Below the pieces are notes generated by a model. The model did no database searches and was not told where the DNA came from. It saw only the letters and a program-made list of their open reading frames with translations. Shown in pieces: positions 38,057 through 47,476 of a stretch of 64,000 bases of DNA (positions within the stretch are counted from its first letter, which is position 1; each line of letters begins with the position of its first letter). The position numbers and the translations under genes were made by a program. The stretch comes from Parasutterella excrementihominis YIT 11859. Lineage in GTDB: Bacteria > Pseudomonadota > Gammaproteobacteria > Burkholderiales > Burkholderiaceae_F. The stretch spans positions 19,317 to 83,316 of the forward strand of contig NZ_GL883719.1 in assembly GCF_000205025.1 (NCBI RefSeq), read 5' to 3'.

Positions 38057-40003
38057 ATGATTTCGCAAAACCAAAATTCATTTGAAAACCTCGGCACCAT
38101 TCTGCTTGACCTTTTAACTCGTCGAGGAAAAACCATTACAGAAGAGCTAAGAGACGCATTGGCGTTCTTCATGCTGCATCTCGGACAAGCCGAACACCTC
38201 GGAGGTTTATGTGCCGAGCTTGATGCAACGCCGCAAAATAAAAAGTACGCGGAGCTGCTCAGGGAAGCTGAGCTGCTAACAGACAGCAGCAACAAAATTG
38301 CTGACGAACCTAACAACCTTTCTGTCGCTCCTACGCCTTTTCTTCTTGACGAGAGCGAACCGAAAAAGCTGAGAATTTATTCCCGCCGCAATTTTTGCTC
38401 TGAAAGCCGTTTGGCCGCAGGTATTCACGGTATGTGCTCTACAAGCGCCAGCGACGTCAACGAGGTAAAAGAGGCCTTAGCACAGCTGGAACAGACGTTA
38501 AAGAATGCACGAGAAAACGGCGACAAGAAAGCCTACTCTTTAAATCCTCTGCAGCTGGAAGCCGCCGAACTTGCAGTTTCGGAGAAATTCTCCGTTATTT
38601 GCGGCGGTCCCGGTACCGGCAAAACAACCACCGTTGTGAAATTCATTGAAGCCTTTTTGGAAATACATCCGAAGGGCATCATTCAAATGTGTGCCCCAAC
38701 CGGAAAGGCCACAAGTCGTCTTCTTGAATCCGTAAAAAATCAAGCGGATGCCGGTCCGTCCTCTGCACCTTACTACCCTGCCGTTCGCAAGGCCCTTGCG
38801 GAAGATAGACTGACTTCTTTGACGATCCATAAATTGCTCGTCACGGATTTATCCAACGGCAAACGACCTTCAGCAGACAATCCGATCGAAGCAGATCTGC
38901 TAATCGTGGATGAGAGCTCAATGATTGACTCCGCCCTTGCGTTAAAACTTATCAGATCAATTGATCCAACCAAAACGCAAACTGTGTTTTTAGGCGACAA
39001 GCATCAGCTGGCAGCCGTCGGACCTGGTTCGGTGTTTGCTGACATCTCCGACAATTCGGGTGTTTTGAAAGGCCACATTGTTGAATTAAAAGAGAGCATT
39101 CGCTTCAACGACAAATCCGCTATCGGCAGATTGGCGCAGCGCATGCTGGCCTTCGAAGAAGGAAGAGAAGCCGGCATTTCGGACTTTATTTCAGAAGTTG
39201 AGTACACGGACGATCAACCTTTTGAAGGATTTAAAGATACCGGCGTGTTTTTCAAATCTGCAGGTAGAAATCTTCCTCTGCAGGCTCAGAAGTGGTTAGA
39301 GGAAAAACTCGATTCCTACTGCAACGCAGTCGAAAACTTAAACCTGACTTTAACTTTGAACGATAAAAACGAAGTGGATTCAAGATCAGCCAACTTCGAA
39401 AACCTTCCTAATGATGTACAACAAGCTCTTAAAGACGTCTGGAACGAACTGAGTACTTTCCGTCCGTTGTGCGCACAACGTGAAGGTCCGACCGGCGTCA
39501 ATGCCGTCAATGATTATTGCGAAGATTTTGTTAAAACGGCTTTCATAGTTCCATCCGCAGACGACATGTACAACGGCAAGGTCATCATTGTTCGTCAAAA
39601 CGACTCCGGCCTTGGTGTCGCCAACGGCGACGTCGCTGTTATTTTCGGCTTGAAGACGGCTGATTCCGACAAACCGATGTGGTATGCATTCATCGGTGAT
39701 CTGAAGAAAATCGTTCCGGCTCAGCTGCTGCCGAAATATGACACCGCCTTTGCAATCACCATCCATCAATCGCAGGGTTCCGGCTTCCGTGATGTAGCCA
39801 TCTTCCTGCCAACACTAAGTGCCGGAAGTGATGCTGCCTCTTTATGCACGCGCGAACTTCTTTATACCGGCATTACTCGCTCGGAAAAAACGTGCCAGAT
39901 TTTCGGGGCTAAGGATGCCCTAGACATGTCGTTAAAGACCGTCACGCAGCGCAGCGGAGGACTGCCTCAGCGGCTTAAAGAACGTTTCAGCGAACAAGGA
40001 TAA
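38057..40003 (+). CDS. recD: Exodeoxyribonuclease V subunit alpha (RecD)
   Basis: The 5'-3' helicase of RecBCD, 648 residues. Walker A is GGPGTGKTTTVVKF (about residue 182), Walker B LLIVDESSMID, and the C-terminal motif TIHQSQGSGFRDV is present. ATG 38057 has AAAGGAG 9 bases upstream, one base after the recB stop; the GTG at 38036 lies before that site. It closes the recC-recB-recD operon. Confidence 0.94.
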   Translation: MISQNQNSFENLGTILLDLLTRRGKTITEELRDALAFFMLHLGQAEHLGGLCAELDATPQNKKYAELLREAELLTDSSNKIADEPNNLSVAPTPFLLDESEPKKLRIYSRRNFCSESRLAAGIHGMCSTSASDVNEVKEALAQLEQTLKNARENGDKKAYSLNPLQLEAAELAVSEKFSVICGGPGTGKTTTVVKFIEAFLEIHPKGIIQMCAPTGKATSRLLESVKNQADAGPSSAPYYPAVRKALAEDRLTSLTIHKLLVTDLSNGKRPSADNPIEADLLIVDESSMIDSALALKLIRSIDPTKTQTVFLGDKHQLAAVGPGSVFADISDNSGVLKGHIVELKESIRFNDKSAIGRLAQRMLAFEEGREAGISDFISEVEYTDDQPFEGFKDTGVFFKSAGRNLPLQAQKWLEEKLDSYCNAVENLNLTLTLNDKNEVDSRSANFENLPNDVQQALKDVWNELSTFRPLCAQREGPTGVNAVNDYCEDFVKTAFIVPSADDMYNGKVIIVRQNDSGLGVANGDVAVIFGLKTADSDKPMWYAFIGDLKKIVPAQLLPKYDTAFAITIHQSQGSGFRDVAIFLPTLSAGSDAASLCTRELLYTGITRSEKTCQIFGAKDALDMSLKTVTQRSGGLPQRLKERFSEQG

Positions 40004-40023
40004 TTTCTCTTTCTGAGGGAAGA

Positions 40024-40066
40024 AGCCGAGCCGGTTAATCGAACCGAATCGGCTCTTCTCTTTCTT
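40024..40066 (+). terminator. Terminator of recCBD
   Basis: AGCCGA/TCGGCT (40024-40029 with 40049-40054) enclose an inner CCGGTT/AACCG stem; a pyrimidine run CTTCTCTTTCTT follows. The small ORF below starts only 6 bases later. Confidence 0.65.
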
Positions 40067-40071
40067 GAACT

Positions 40072-40200
40072 ATGACAGATAGAAAATCAGTTCCTCAAAA
40101 ACAGGAGCTCCGCCCAAATACTAAAGAGCAAATGCTCAAACGCTTTAAAGAAAATTTAAACACCTTCAAAAAGACGTTTGATTATCTCAAAGACAAATGA
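40072..40200 (+). CDS. 42-residue ORF, candidate antitoxin of the Doc-like toxin
   Basis: A short frame, rich in Lys/Arg in its first half and amphipathic in its last 20 residues (KRFKENLNTFKKTFDYLKDK). It ends ATGA, overlapping the ATG of the Fic/Doc gene (40197-40200), the coupling usual for antitoxin-toxin pairs. It lacks a DNA-binding domain (Phd is about 73 residues), so it would match only a toxin-neutralising helix. No good ribosome binding site is visible. Function is inference from position. Confidence 0.5.
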   Translation: MTDRKSVPQKQELRPNTKEQMLKRFKENLNTFKKTFDYLKDK

Positions 40201-40541
40201 GTACACCATTAGATATTGATGCGGTGGTCTTGATCAACGAAGCTCTCACCGGCAATCGCTGCTCAGAAGAAAGAAAACAGCGAGTAGGCGGATGTCTGTC
40301 CAGCTATTCCTATTACGACACCGTCAGAGAGCAGATAACAAGCATCGTCGTCAGCCTTCTCAAAGGTCATTTCTTTCAGGACGGCAACAAAAGGACGGCG
40401 CTGGCGATTTACTTGGATCTGTGCCAAAACAATGGAATCAAGTTCTTGTCGGATCAAGACCGCTTAGGCGATGTTTTAATAGACATCGCTGCCAACCAGC
40501 GAGGCATCACTGAAAACACACGATTGCTCTTTCCGGATTAA
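40197..40541 (+). CDS. Fic/Doc-family toxin-like protein
   Basis: A 114-residue protein of Doc size. The Fic/Doc active-site motif H-x-F-x-D-G-N-K-R-T-A is intact: KGHFFQDGNKRTALAIYLDL (His near residue 61). Doc phosphorylates elongation factor Tu; other Fic proteins transfer AMP. The short length and NKRTA suit Doc. The region upstream of the motif (CSEERKQRVGGCLSSYSYYDT) is compatible with the Doc fold. It is coupled to the 42-residue ORF by an ATGA overlap. Confidence 0.8.
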   Translation: MSTPLDIDAVVLINEALTGNRCSEERKQRVGGCLSSYSYYDTVREQITSIVVSLLKGHFFQDGNKRTALAIYLDLCQNNGIKFLSDQDRLGDVLIDIAANQRGITENTRLLFPD

Positions 40542-40598
40542 AAAAGAAGTACCTCCTCGAGTTTGGCCTTTTAACAGTCTAATTTCCAAAAAAGACGT

Positions 40599-40948
40599 TT
40601 TCTTTGACACCAAGAATCCCAATACTTAAAAGATAGATCATCTTTAATTCGGTCTTTTAAAAACAAAAATCCCCTCCAAATTTTTATTTCATCTTTCGCT
40701 TATTTCGCTAAAACAGGCCGTTACTCTATCCGGATTGAAAAGAGAAACTCGTTCTCAAGCTCGTCTACTCACGATATATGTTCAATACTTGTTCAATCGT
40801 GTTCAATTTCTGCTCAATTCTCAAAAATTGAGGCTTTCTTTGACAGCAAAAATACCAATACTTAGAGGTTAAACTATCTTTAATTCTATCCTTTAAAGAT
40901 AAAACTCCCCTCTGAATTTTTATTTCGTCCTTCGCTGAATTTCGCTAA
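40599..40948 (-). repeat. Two 113-bp direct repeats downstream of the Doc-like gene
   Basis: Copy A 40599-40711 and copy B 40835-40948, 236 bp apart, align over their full length with about 75% identity, both beginning TTTCTTTGACA and ending TTCGCTAA on the plus strand. On the minus strand each has an open frame immediately after a stop, giving similar peptides (LKDRIKDDLSFKYW and LKDRIKDSLTSKYW, then CQRK). Several differences are silent (CGA/AGA, CTA/TTA, GAC/GAT). Copy A has GGAGGGG 4 bases before a TTG; copy B has no start codon. These may be decayed copies of a small gene. Confidence 0.7.
40780..40818 (+). repeat. Four GTTCAAT repeats with helical spacing
   Basis: GTTCAAT at 40780, 40791 and 40801 and GCTCAAT at 40812, spaced 11, 10 and 11 bases, lie between the two larger repeats. 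The phasing suits a protein-binding array; no known protein is indicated. Confidence 0.5.
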
Positions 40949-41011
40949 CAGAGCCTAGAACGTCTTTCCGTATCCAGACGCGTCTTTCGGCTTTGTGGGA
41001 ACTTCTTGTTC

Positions 41012-42823
41012 TTACTTCAGAGAGTCGAAATTCGGAACTGCTTCCAGCAAGCGACAGGTGTAAGGATCTTTCGGACGATTAAGGATTTCTGCCGCCGATC
41101 CTGCTTCTACCACTTCTCCGGACTTCATCACAATGACTTCATCGGCAAGGTAACGAACGACGCCGAAGTTATGAGTGATGAACAAGTACGAGATATCTCG
41201 GCTTCTTTGGATTTCGTTCAAAAGATTCAGGATTTGGGCCTGCACGGAAACATCCAAAGCCGATGTCGGTTCATCACAAATCAGAAGTTTGGGTTCGACC
41301 ACCAACGCACGAGCTATCGCCAAGCGCTGTCTTTGTCCGCCCGAGAACTCATGCGGATACCGATTCAATGAATCGGAACGAAGCCCGCAAAGACCGATGA
41401 CATCTTCAATTCTTCCGAGCGCTTCACTCGCAGGAATATCAGGGTGCAGGCTCTCCAACCCTTCAAGCAGAATTTCCTTAACACGCATTCTCGGATTCAA
41501 ACTGGAGAATGGATCTTGGAAAATAACCTGCATATCGACGCGGGCTTGTCGAAGATCGGGACCGTTCAAGCTGCCTAAGTCTTTTCCGTTCAAGAGCGCA
41601 GAACCAGTGATTTTTGCCTGCAGTCGGAGAAGTTGGAGGATACCTCGGGCCACCGTGGTTTTGCCGCTGCCGCTTTCTCCGATCAATGCCGTTGTCAGCC
41701 CTCTGCGCACATCGAATGAGACATTGTTGACGGCTTTGGCGTATTCCGTCGGACGCAGAAAACCGCCGCGAATCGGAAACCAAACGCTGTAATTCTTGAC
41801 TTCAAGAATGCGAGGCACATCTTTCTGCTCTCGCTCAACAACAACGTCACTTCGCGGAAGTTCGACCGGATCATTTTCAGGAAACAGGCAGCGAACTTTT
41901 CGGTCTCCAATCTCCTGCAGGACAACTTTATGCTGAGAACATTCGGGACGAGCTTTTTTACAGCGCTCGGCAAATCGGCATCCATGGAACTCTCGATTCA
42001 AGCGAGGAACCATGCCCGGTATTGCCTCGAGCATCTGGCTCTTTTGCTTTCCTTCAGGAAGCGCCTTCAAAAGATTGCGCGCATAAGGATGCAATGGCTT
42101 GGAGAAGAACTCACGTGCTGAAGCTTCTTCCACCAGCTCACCGGCATACATCAGCCCTACCCTGGCTGCGACCTGAGCCACAACAGCCAAATCATGTGTA
42201 ATCAGCAGAATGCCGATGTTTTCGGTTTCCTTGAGATGCTTTAAAAGATCAAGAATCTGAGCTTGAACGGAAACGTCCAGCGCCGTCGTCGGTTCGTCTG
42301 CAATCAAATAGTTCGGCTCGGCCGCTAGTGCAATAGCGATCATAACGCGCTGCTTTTGACCGCCGGAGAGTTCAAACGGGAATGATTTCATTCTGCGTTC
42401 GGGCTCAGGGATTCCGACTTTTTTCAGCCAGTCGAGTGCTTTTGCTCGCGCTTCTTCGCCGCGCAGCGGTGTATGAAGAAGAATTGTCTCGACAATTTGA
42501 TCCCCGACAGTCATCACCGGGTTTAACGACGTCGCCGGTTCCTGGAAAATCAAACTGATCTTGAAAGAGCGAATATTGCGCATCGCAGCTTCCGGCAAAC
42601 CCATGATTTCTGTTCCGTCAACGGTAACAACACCGCTCGAGACTCGTCCGGAGCTCGGAAGCAATCTCAGCAGAGAAAAAGCCGTCATAGATTTGCCGCA
42701 CCCGGACTCTCCGACTAAAGCGCAGATTTCGCCTCGATTAAGCGTCAGGCTCAAACCGTCTACAACGCGAACCGTATCCTCGGAAGTGAGGATTTCAGTC
42801 ACCATATTAGAAATACGGAGCAT
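41012..42823 (-). CDS. yejF: Peptide ABC transporter, duplicated ATPase (YejF type)
   Basis: A 603-residue fusion of two ABC ATPase domains that powers a peptide importer. Walker A motifs are GESGCGKSMTAF (about residue 38) and GESGSGKTTVARG (about residue 372); signatures are LSGGQKQR and FSGGQRQR; an oligopeptide-type C-terminal Cys motif (CRFAERCKKARPEC) follows the first domain. It shares one base with the preceding permease gene. The whole unit resembles E. coli YejABEF (microcin C and oligopeptide uptake). Confidence 0.92.
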   Translation of the reverse strand: MLRISNMVTEILTSEDTVRVVDGLSLTLNRGEICALVGESGCGKSMTAFSLLRLLPSSGRVSSGVVTVDGTEIMGLPEAAMRNIRSFKISLIFQEPATSLNPVMTVGDQIVETILLHTPLRGEEARAKALDWLKKVGIPEPERRMKSFPFELSGGQKQRVMIAIALAAEPNYLIADEPTTALDVSVQAQILDLLKHLKETENIGILLITHDLAVVAQVAARVGLMYAGELVEEASAREFFSKPLHPYARNLLKALPEGKQKSQMLEAIPGMVPRLNREFHGCRFAERCKKARPECSQHKVVLQEIGDRKVRCLFPENDPVELPRSDVVVEREQKDVPRILEVKNYSVWFPIRGGFLRPTEYAKAVNNVSFDVRRGLTTALIGESGSGKTTVARGILQLLRLQAKITGSALLNGKDLGSLNGPDLRQARVDMQVIFQDPFSSLNPRMRVKEILLEGLESLHPDIPASEALGRIEDVIGLCGLRSDSLNRYPHEFSGGQRQRLAIARALVVEPKLLICDEPTSALDVSVQAQILNLLNEIQRSRDISYLFITHNFGVVRYLADEVIVMKSGEVVEAGSAAEILNRPKDPYTCRLLEAVPNFDSLK

Positions 42824-44238
42824 TACTTTTTCCTCCCGATTTTGAGGACCAGTCTCGGGTCAAATGCTTCCCGAACGGCAGACGCAAACAAGTTGGCAGA
42901 CAACACAAGTGTGAGCATGAAAGTGAAAGCCGCGCAAAGGTTCCACCAGACAACCGGTGTGCGGGAAAGTTCAAGACGTCCGGCATTAATCATGGAACCG
43001 AAACTGTGTGTCGTCGGATCAACGCCGACACCGACGTAAGAAAGCACCGCTTCATATAGAACAATGCCGGAGAAATCCAATACCGCCACAATCAAAATGA
43101 TGTGGATCACGTTGGGCAGCACATGACGCTTCATGATCTTAAACGGCCCTAATCCGAAGGCACGAGCCGCTTGGATATAGTCCAGCTGAGAAATCTTTAA
43201 GGTCTCGGCGCGAAGGAGACGTGCGAGCGTGGCCCAGCCCGTCAGACCGATGATGATTGAAAGCATGAACAGACGAAGGTCGGCTCTCTCAATGCCGGTC
43301 GCATACATGCCGGGATGAGAATCAATGAACACCTGAATCATCAGCACGGAAGCCGCAATCAAAAGAACGCTCGGAATTGAAGACAACGTCGTGTAAAGGT
43401 ACTGAATTAAGTCGTCTACCCAGCCCTTGAAGAATCCGGCACAAATTCCCAGAACCACGGCAAACGGAAGCGTCGTCAACGTCGCCAGAGTTCCGATCAC
43501 AAGCGCTGTACGCACCGACTTAAAGGCTTGATACAGGACATCGTTGCCTGTTTGATCTGTCCCCATCACGTGGTAATACGGCCAAAGCGCGCCGATCAGG
43601 CACCCGAGGACGATTAAAACAGAGCAGGTCGTAAGGACTGCTTCATAAGGAACTTCATCGCGGCGCTTAAATAGCGTACGCACCTCTCCCTTGAATGAGC
43701 GATCTTTATATCGAGCAATCAGTCCGACCGTTAAGAACCACAGCAAAGCGCTAAGCACGAGTCCTGCACCTAGCCCGCAGGCCGATTTAACGATGATGTC
43801 TTCTGCCCAATCGGCGTTATTTTTGAGGTGCGCTCCTCCGGCTTTCAGCGGTTCGTAATCGCGCACGGGTTTGCCGTCTTCAAAGCGGGAAATTTTTTCA
43901 AATGTCTGAGTCGCAAGCGGCATCGAATAAGACTTCTCTTCGGCAGAAGAGGCTTTGCCTAGCGCTTTATCCAACAGGGAATAAGCCTTGACGTCATAGA
44001 TCGGGCGCCCGGCCTGAACATCAATGACCGGACGAAAGTGCACAGAATCTACGACGGAGAGCAGAAGGAAGAAACACAGCAGCGAAAGCGAGCACAGCGA
44101 GGCGCCGGAACTCACAACATAGCGCCATCGTGCTTTGAGCTCTTCGGAGCGGGCAACATGAATCAGATAAAACGTTAGTGCCGCAAGAAGGACGACAATC
44201 ACGATATCCGTTGGAAGCAAAACAAATTTAGGCATCAT
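42823..44238 (-). CDS. yejE: Peptide ABC transporter permease (YejE type)
   Basis: A 471-residue inner-membrane permease, longer than E. coli YejE (341) because of an N-terminal region with two extra hydrophobic stretches and a periplasmic loop (about residues 60-160). The binding-protein-dependent transport domain includes GTDQTGNDVLYQAF and the EAA loop YIQAARAFGLGPFKIMKRH. It overlaps both neighbours by a few bases. Confidence 0.9.
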   Translation of the reverse strand: MMPKFVLLPTDIVIVVLLAALTFYLIHVARSEELKARWRYVVSSGASLCSLSLLCFFLLLSVVDSVHFRPVIDVQAGRPIYDVKAYSLLDKALGKASSAEEKSYSMPLATQTFEKISRFEDGKPVRDYEPLKAGGAHLKNNADWAEDIIVKSACGLGAGLVLSALLWFLTVGLIARYKDRSFKGEVRTLFKRRDEVPYEAVLTTCSVLIVLGCLIGALWPYYHVMGTDQTGNDVLYQAFKSVRTALVIGTLATLTTLPFAVVLGICAGFFKGWVDDLIQYLYTTLSSIPSVLLIAASVLMIQVFIDSHPGMYATGIERADLRLFMLSIIIGLTGWATLARLLRAETLKISQLDYIQAARAFGLGPFKIMKRHVLPNVIHIILIVAVLDFSGIVLYEAVLSYVGVGVDPTTHSFGSMINAGRLELSRTPVVWWNLCAAFTFMLTLVLSANLFASAVREAFDPRLVLKIGRKK

Positions 44239-45212
44239 TTCAAACGGATCCTCGGGTCGGCAATCGTGTAAGCTACGTCCGTCAAAATCAGACCGATAAC
44301 ATACAGCACGGTTCCTACAAAAACCATGGTACGGACAATGGCGAAGTCCTGAGCATTAATCGCGTCAATCGTGAAGCTGCCTAAGCCCGGAATGCCGAAG
44401 AAGCTTTCCATCACTAAGGAGCCTAAAAACAGCATCGGAAGCACGGCAACCGTTGAAGTCAGAATCGGCAGGCTGGCGTTGCGCAGAACGTGTTTAAACA
44501 GGACGGCCGTTTCGCTTAAGCCCTTCGCGCGAGCGGTACGAACGTAATCCTTGTTGATTTCTTCCAGGAACATCGAGCGGTACAGCAGCGCATCGCCTCC
44601 GATGCGAGAGAAAACGCCGATCGCAATCGGAAGAATCAGGAACGAAATCATGGCCGTTCCCGTCTCAAAACCTGAGATCGGAACGAGCCGCAGGACTTTT
44701 GAGAAGAGCCACTGCCCGAAAATAATGTAGAAAAGCGATGAGATCGACATCATGACAATGGCAAAGACCACGCCGCCGATCTCAAGCTTCGTGTGCCGGA
44801 AGAACACTAAACCTAAAGAAAACACGACAATCACGAAGACGCCGAGCAAAAAGGTCGGAAACGCCAAAGCAACCGAAGGCCACATTCGGTTTTTGATTTC
44901 ATAAGCAATGTCACGTCCCGCGTCCGATGCACCGAGGTCTCCGACCATCAGCCGCGCACTGTGCTGCCAAAAAATCGTATCCGTAAGCTTGTCTGAGCCT
45001 TTGGCCTTCTCATTCCAGAGCAGCGGTTTGTCGTAACCGTGTTCTTCTTTCCAGTTCTGGATCGCTTCGGCCGTCACACGCTTGCCGCCGATATTGAGGC
45101 GCGCCATATCATCCGGCGTGTTGACCGTAAAGAACAGCATAAAGGTGAGCAGATTGACGCCGATCAGAATCAGGAAGCCGTAGCCGATGCGTCTTAAGAG
45201 ATAACGAATCAT
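44235..45212 (-). CDS. yejB: Peptide ABC transporter permease (YejB type)
   Basis: A 325-residue inner-membrane permease with about six segments. The N-terminus MIRYLLRRIGYGFLILIGVN is typical of the DppB/YejB group and the EAA loop is YVRTARAKGLSETAVLFKH. It overlaps the next gene by 4 bases (ATGA). Confidence 0.93.
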   Translation of the reverse strand: MIRYLLRRIGYGFLILIGVNLLTFMLFFTVNTPDDMARLNIGGKRVTAEAIQNWKEEHGYDKPLLWNEKAKGSDKLTDTIFWQHSARLMVGDLGASDAGRDIAYEIKNRMWPSVALAFPTFLLGVFVIVVFSLGLVFFRHTKLEIGGVVFAIVMMSISSLFYIIFGQWLFSKVLRLVPISGFETGTAMISFLILPIAIGVFSRIGGDALLYRSMFLEEINKDYVRTARAKGLSETAVLFKHVLRNASLPILTSTVAVLPMLFLGSLVMESFFGIPGLGSFTIDAINAQDFAIVRTMVFVGTVLYVIGLILTDVAYTIADPRIRLK

Positions 45213-47476
45213 TTGACGTCCTCCTCTGTAGTGCGTGCGGTCATTCGTTCCCGCTTTCTATGAAGAGCCACGGCCGGAATAATCACCAACGCCGACAGCA
45301 GAACAAAAACGAGCAGCGGCCAGTAAATGGGTTTGTTCCATTCTTTAATAGCCTTCACTCGCGTCTCAGGATCGAGCCTCAGGTACTGAATGTGATTGCG
45401 CACAACCTGCGTGGGTTTGCCGTTGTGCACCCACTGATGGAAAGCCGCGGAACTCGTCGGAAAGTAACCGAATGTCCACGGCGCATCTTCCTGGACGATC
45501 TTGATCAGTTCATTAATGGCCTCGGCCTTATCCGGGCCTTCGTCCATATAACGCATACGGCTGAAGAGCTCGTCGTACTTCGGATTTTGGTAGTTCGAAG
45601 CGTTCTCTCCCGAGCCGCCCGTCTTGGACTTAGCGTTAGGGCCGTAAAGCAGGAACAGGAAATTTTCTGCATCCGGATAGTCGGCCAGCCAGCCCCATAA
45701 GAAGAGCTGGTGATTCCCGGAGATCACTTTATCCTGGAAACGGTTGTAGTCCGTGCCGCGGATATCGAGCTGAATGCCGATCTTGGCAAACTGCTTCTGG
45801 TACCAGTCGAGCACAGCCTTCGTTGAAGGAGACGCTGCCGCCTGGAAGTCGAGATTCAAGACTAAAGGCTCGCCGGTTTTTGCATCACGGCCGCCGGGGT
45901 AGCCTGCTTCAGCTAAGAGTTTCTTGGCTTCTTCAATGGATTTGCGGCGGACGAGTCCGTCTTCGGTCTTTTCGTAAACGATCGGGTTAAAGGCCGCAGC
46001 GCCGTCCTCTCGATATCCGAAAAGTCCCGGCGGCAGGGGTCCATGCGCGGGAGACGCCAGCCCTTTCTCAAAGATCTGGATATATTCTTCCCAGTCCATG
46101 GCAATAGAAATCGCCTGACGAAGCTTCTTGTTGCGCTCGCGCTCTTCGGGCGTCTTGCCTTCTCCTACGACCGGATCCATCCAGTTAAAGCCGAAGTACG
46201 TGTTTTGCGCTTCTATGGTCTGCGGAAACTGCAGTTTCTTTTCTTTGTACTCTTTTTCTTTTTCCGCGCTGTCGGCCATGCCGATCAAGAAGCCCTGACC
46301 GTTGTCGAGACGTTCAATCTGCGGAGAGTCGTAGTAGCCCTGAAGGAACTTCGTACGAAGCGGCACGCTTTCTTTTTCGGCCGTGATTTCAATCCGATCA
46401 ATGAAAGGCAGCGGTTTTCCGCAGTCCTTTAAAAATCCTTTCGCTTCATCGCCGGGCTCCCCCGCGCAGGGATAAAGCTCCGTCTTACGGAAATTCGGAT
46501 TGCGCTCCATGACATGTTTGCGGTTCTCAATCGATTCCACCAGCATGTAAGGGCCGGTACCCACGGGCCAATAGTTCAAAGACAAGTTGTTTTTGGCCAT
46601 GCCCTTCTGGGCGTAGAAGGCTTCGGCCTCCCACGGAACCGGCGCAAAGAACGTCATGGCCAGCCAGTTGGGGAACTGCGGGTACTTTCCTTTGACTTCG
46701 AGCCGCAGCGTGTACTTATCCGGCGCCGAAACACCTTTGAGCTCAAACTTCCGCAAGTCTAAGAAAGGTAAGTCTCTGTCAGAGGGCTTGAGATCGGCGC
46801 GAAGGCGTTTGTCTTCTGCGCGAACCTGAACGGCAAAGTCTTTCAATCCCGGAAGATAGTTCACCATCGTTCCGTAGACCGGAGCAATGATGCGGGGATT
46901 GGCCATTCGCTTGATCGAGTAAACAAAATCCTCGGCGGTCAGCTCTCGCGTACCCTTCTGCGGCAAATCCATCGGATTGTGCAGCTCGTCGATGACTTCA
47001 GGCGCTAACGCGTGGTTGATGTATTCGCCCTTTTCGTTCTTGGCAAAAGCCGGATGAGGCGCAAAGAGGATTCCTTTTTTGATCGGAATCTCGTAAACAC
47101 TCAGAGCGATTTTTTCCGCCGAAGCAGTCTCAGGTAAGGCCTTTCCGTCTTTATCCAGATAAACGGGTTTAACGACCTCTGCTGCGGAACGAGGGATCAG
47201 GCGATAAGGGCGCTCTAGGAAGTGATACTGGTAAAGCGGTTCGTAAATACTGTAGGTGTAAGGCGTCTCATCGGAAGAGTAAGAACTCGTCGGATCCAAA
47301 TGCTTCGGACTGCGGCCGGAGAACGGCGTGTAAAGCGTATTGGAGGCAAGTTCTTTTTCCGTGTGAACAGAGTTCGGAATTTCTTTGCAGGAGGTCAGTG
47401 CGATCACAGCAAAGACAGCCGCTGACAACCTAAGGAGCCTGCCGTAAGTTGCGCCGTATCCTACTTTAATTTTCAC
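45209..47476 (-). CDS. Peptide ABC transporter substrate-binding protein, doubly anchored
   Basis: A family 5 (SBP_bac_5) extracellular solute-binding protein of 755 residues (E. coli YejA 604). An N-terminal signal with lipobox (AVIALTSCKE) predicts a lipoprotein. A C-terminal hydrophobic helix (WPLLVFVLLSALVIIPAVAL) with a positive tail (HRKRERM) predicts a second anchor. The binding domain has GTGPYMLVES, DYNRFQDKV and similar conserved blocks. It is first in the operon; a promoter is expected in the divergent region with ybgC. Confidence 0.88.
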   Translation of the reverse strand: MKIKVGYGATYGRLLRLSAAVFAVIALTSCKEIPNSVHTEKELASNTLYTPFSGRSPKHLDPTSSYSSDETPYTYSIYEPLYQYHFLERPYRLIPRSAAEVVKPVYLDKDGKALPETASAEKIALSVYEIPIKKGILFAPHPAFAKNEKGEYINHALAPEVIDELHNPMDLPQKGTRELTAEDFVYSIKRMANPRIIAPVYGTMVNYLPGLKDFAVQVRAEDKRLRADLKPSDRDLPFLDLRKFELKGVSAPDKYTLRLEVKGKYPQFPNWLAMTFFAPVPWEAEAFYAQKGMAKNNLSLNYWPVGTGPYMLVESIENRKHVMERNPNFRKTELYPCAGEPGDEAKGFLKDCGKPLPFIDRIEITAEKESVPLRTKFLQGYYDSPQIERLDNGQGFLIGMADSAEKEKEYKEKKLQFPQTIEAQNTYFGFNWMDPVVGEGKTPEERERNKKLRQAISIAMDWEEYIQIFEKGLASPAHGPLPPGLFGYREDGAAAFNPIVYEKTEDGLVRRKSIEEAKKLLAEAGYPGGRDAKTGEPLVLNLDFQAAASPSTKAVLDWYQKQFAKIGIQLDIRGTDYNRFQDKVISGNHQLFLWGWLADYPDAENFLFLLYGPNAKSKTGGSGENASNYQNPKYDELFSRMRYMDEGPDKAEAINELIKIVQEDAPWTFGYFPTSSAAFHQWVHNGKPTQVVRNHIQYLRLDPETRVKAIKEWNKPIYWPLLVFVLLSALVIIPAVALHRKRERMTARTTEEDVK

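Noticed and set aside
40599..40948. CRISPR array
   Set aside because: Only two long, degenerate units without spacer structure and no cas genes.
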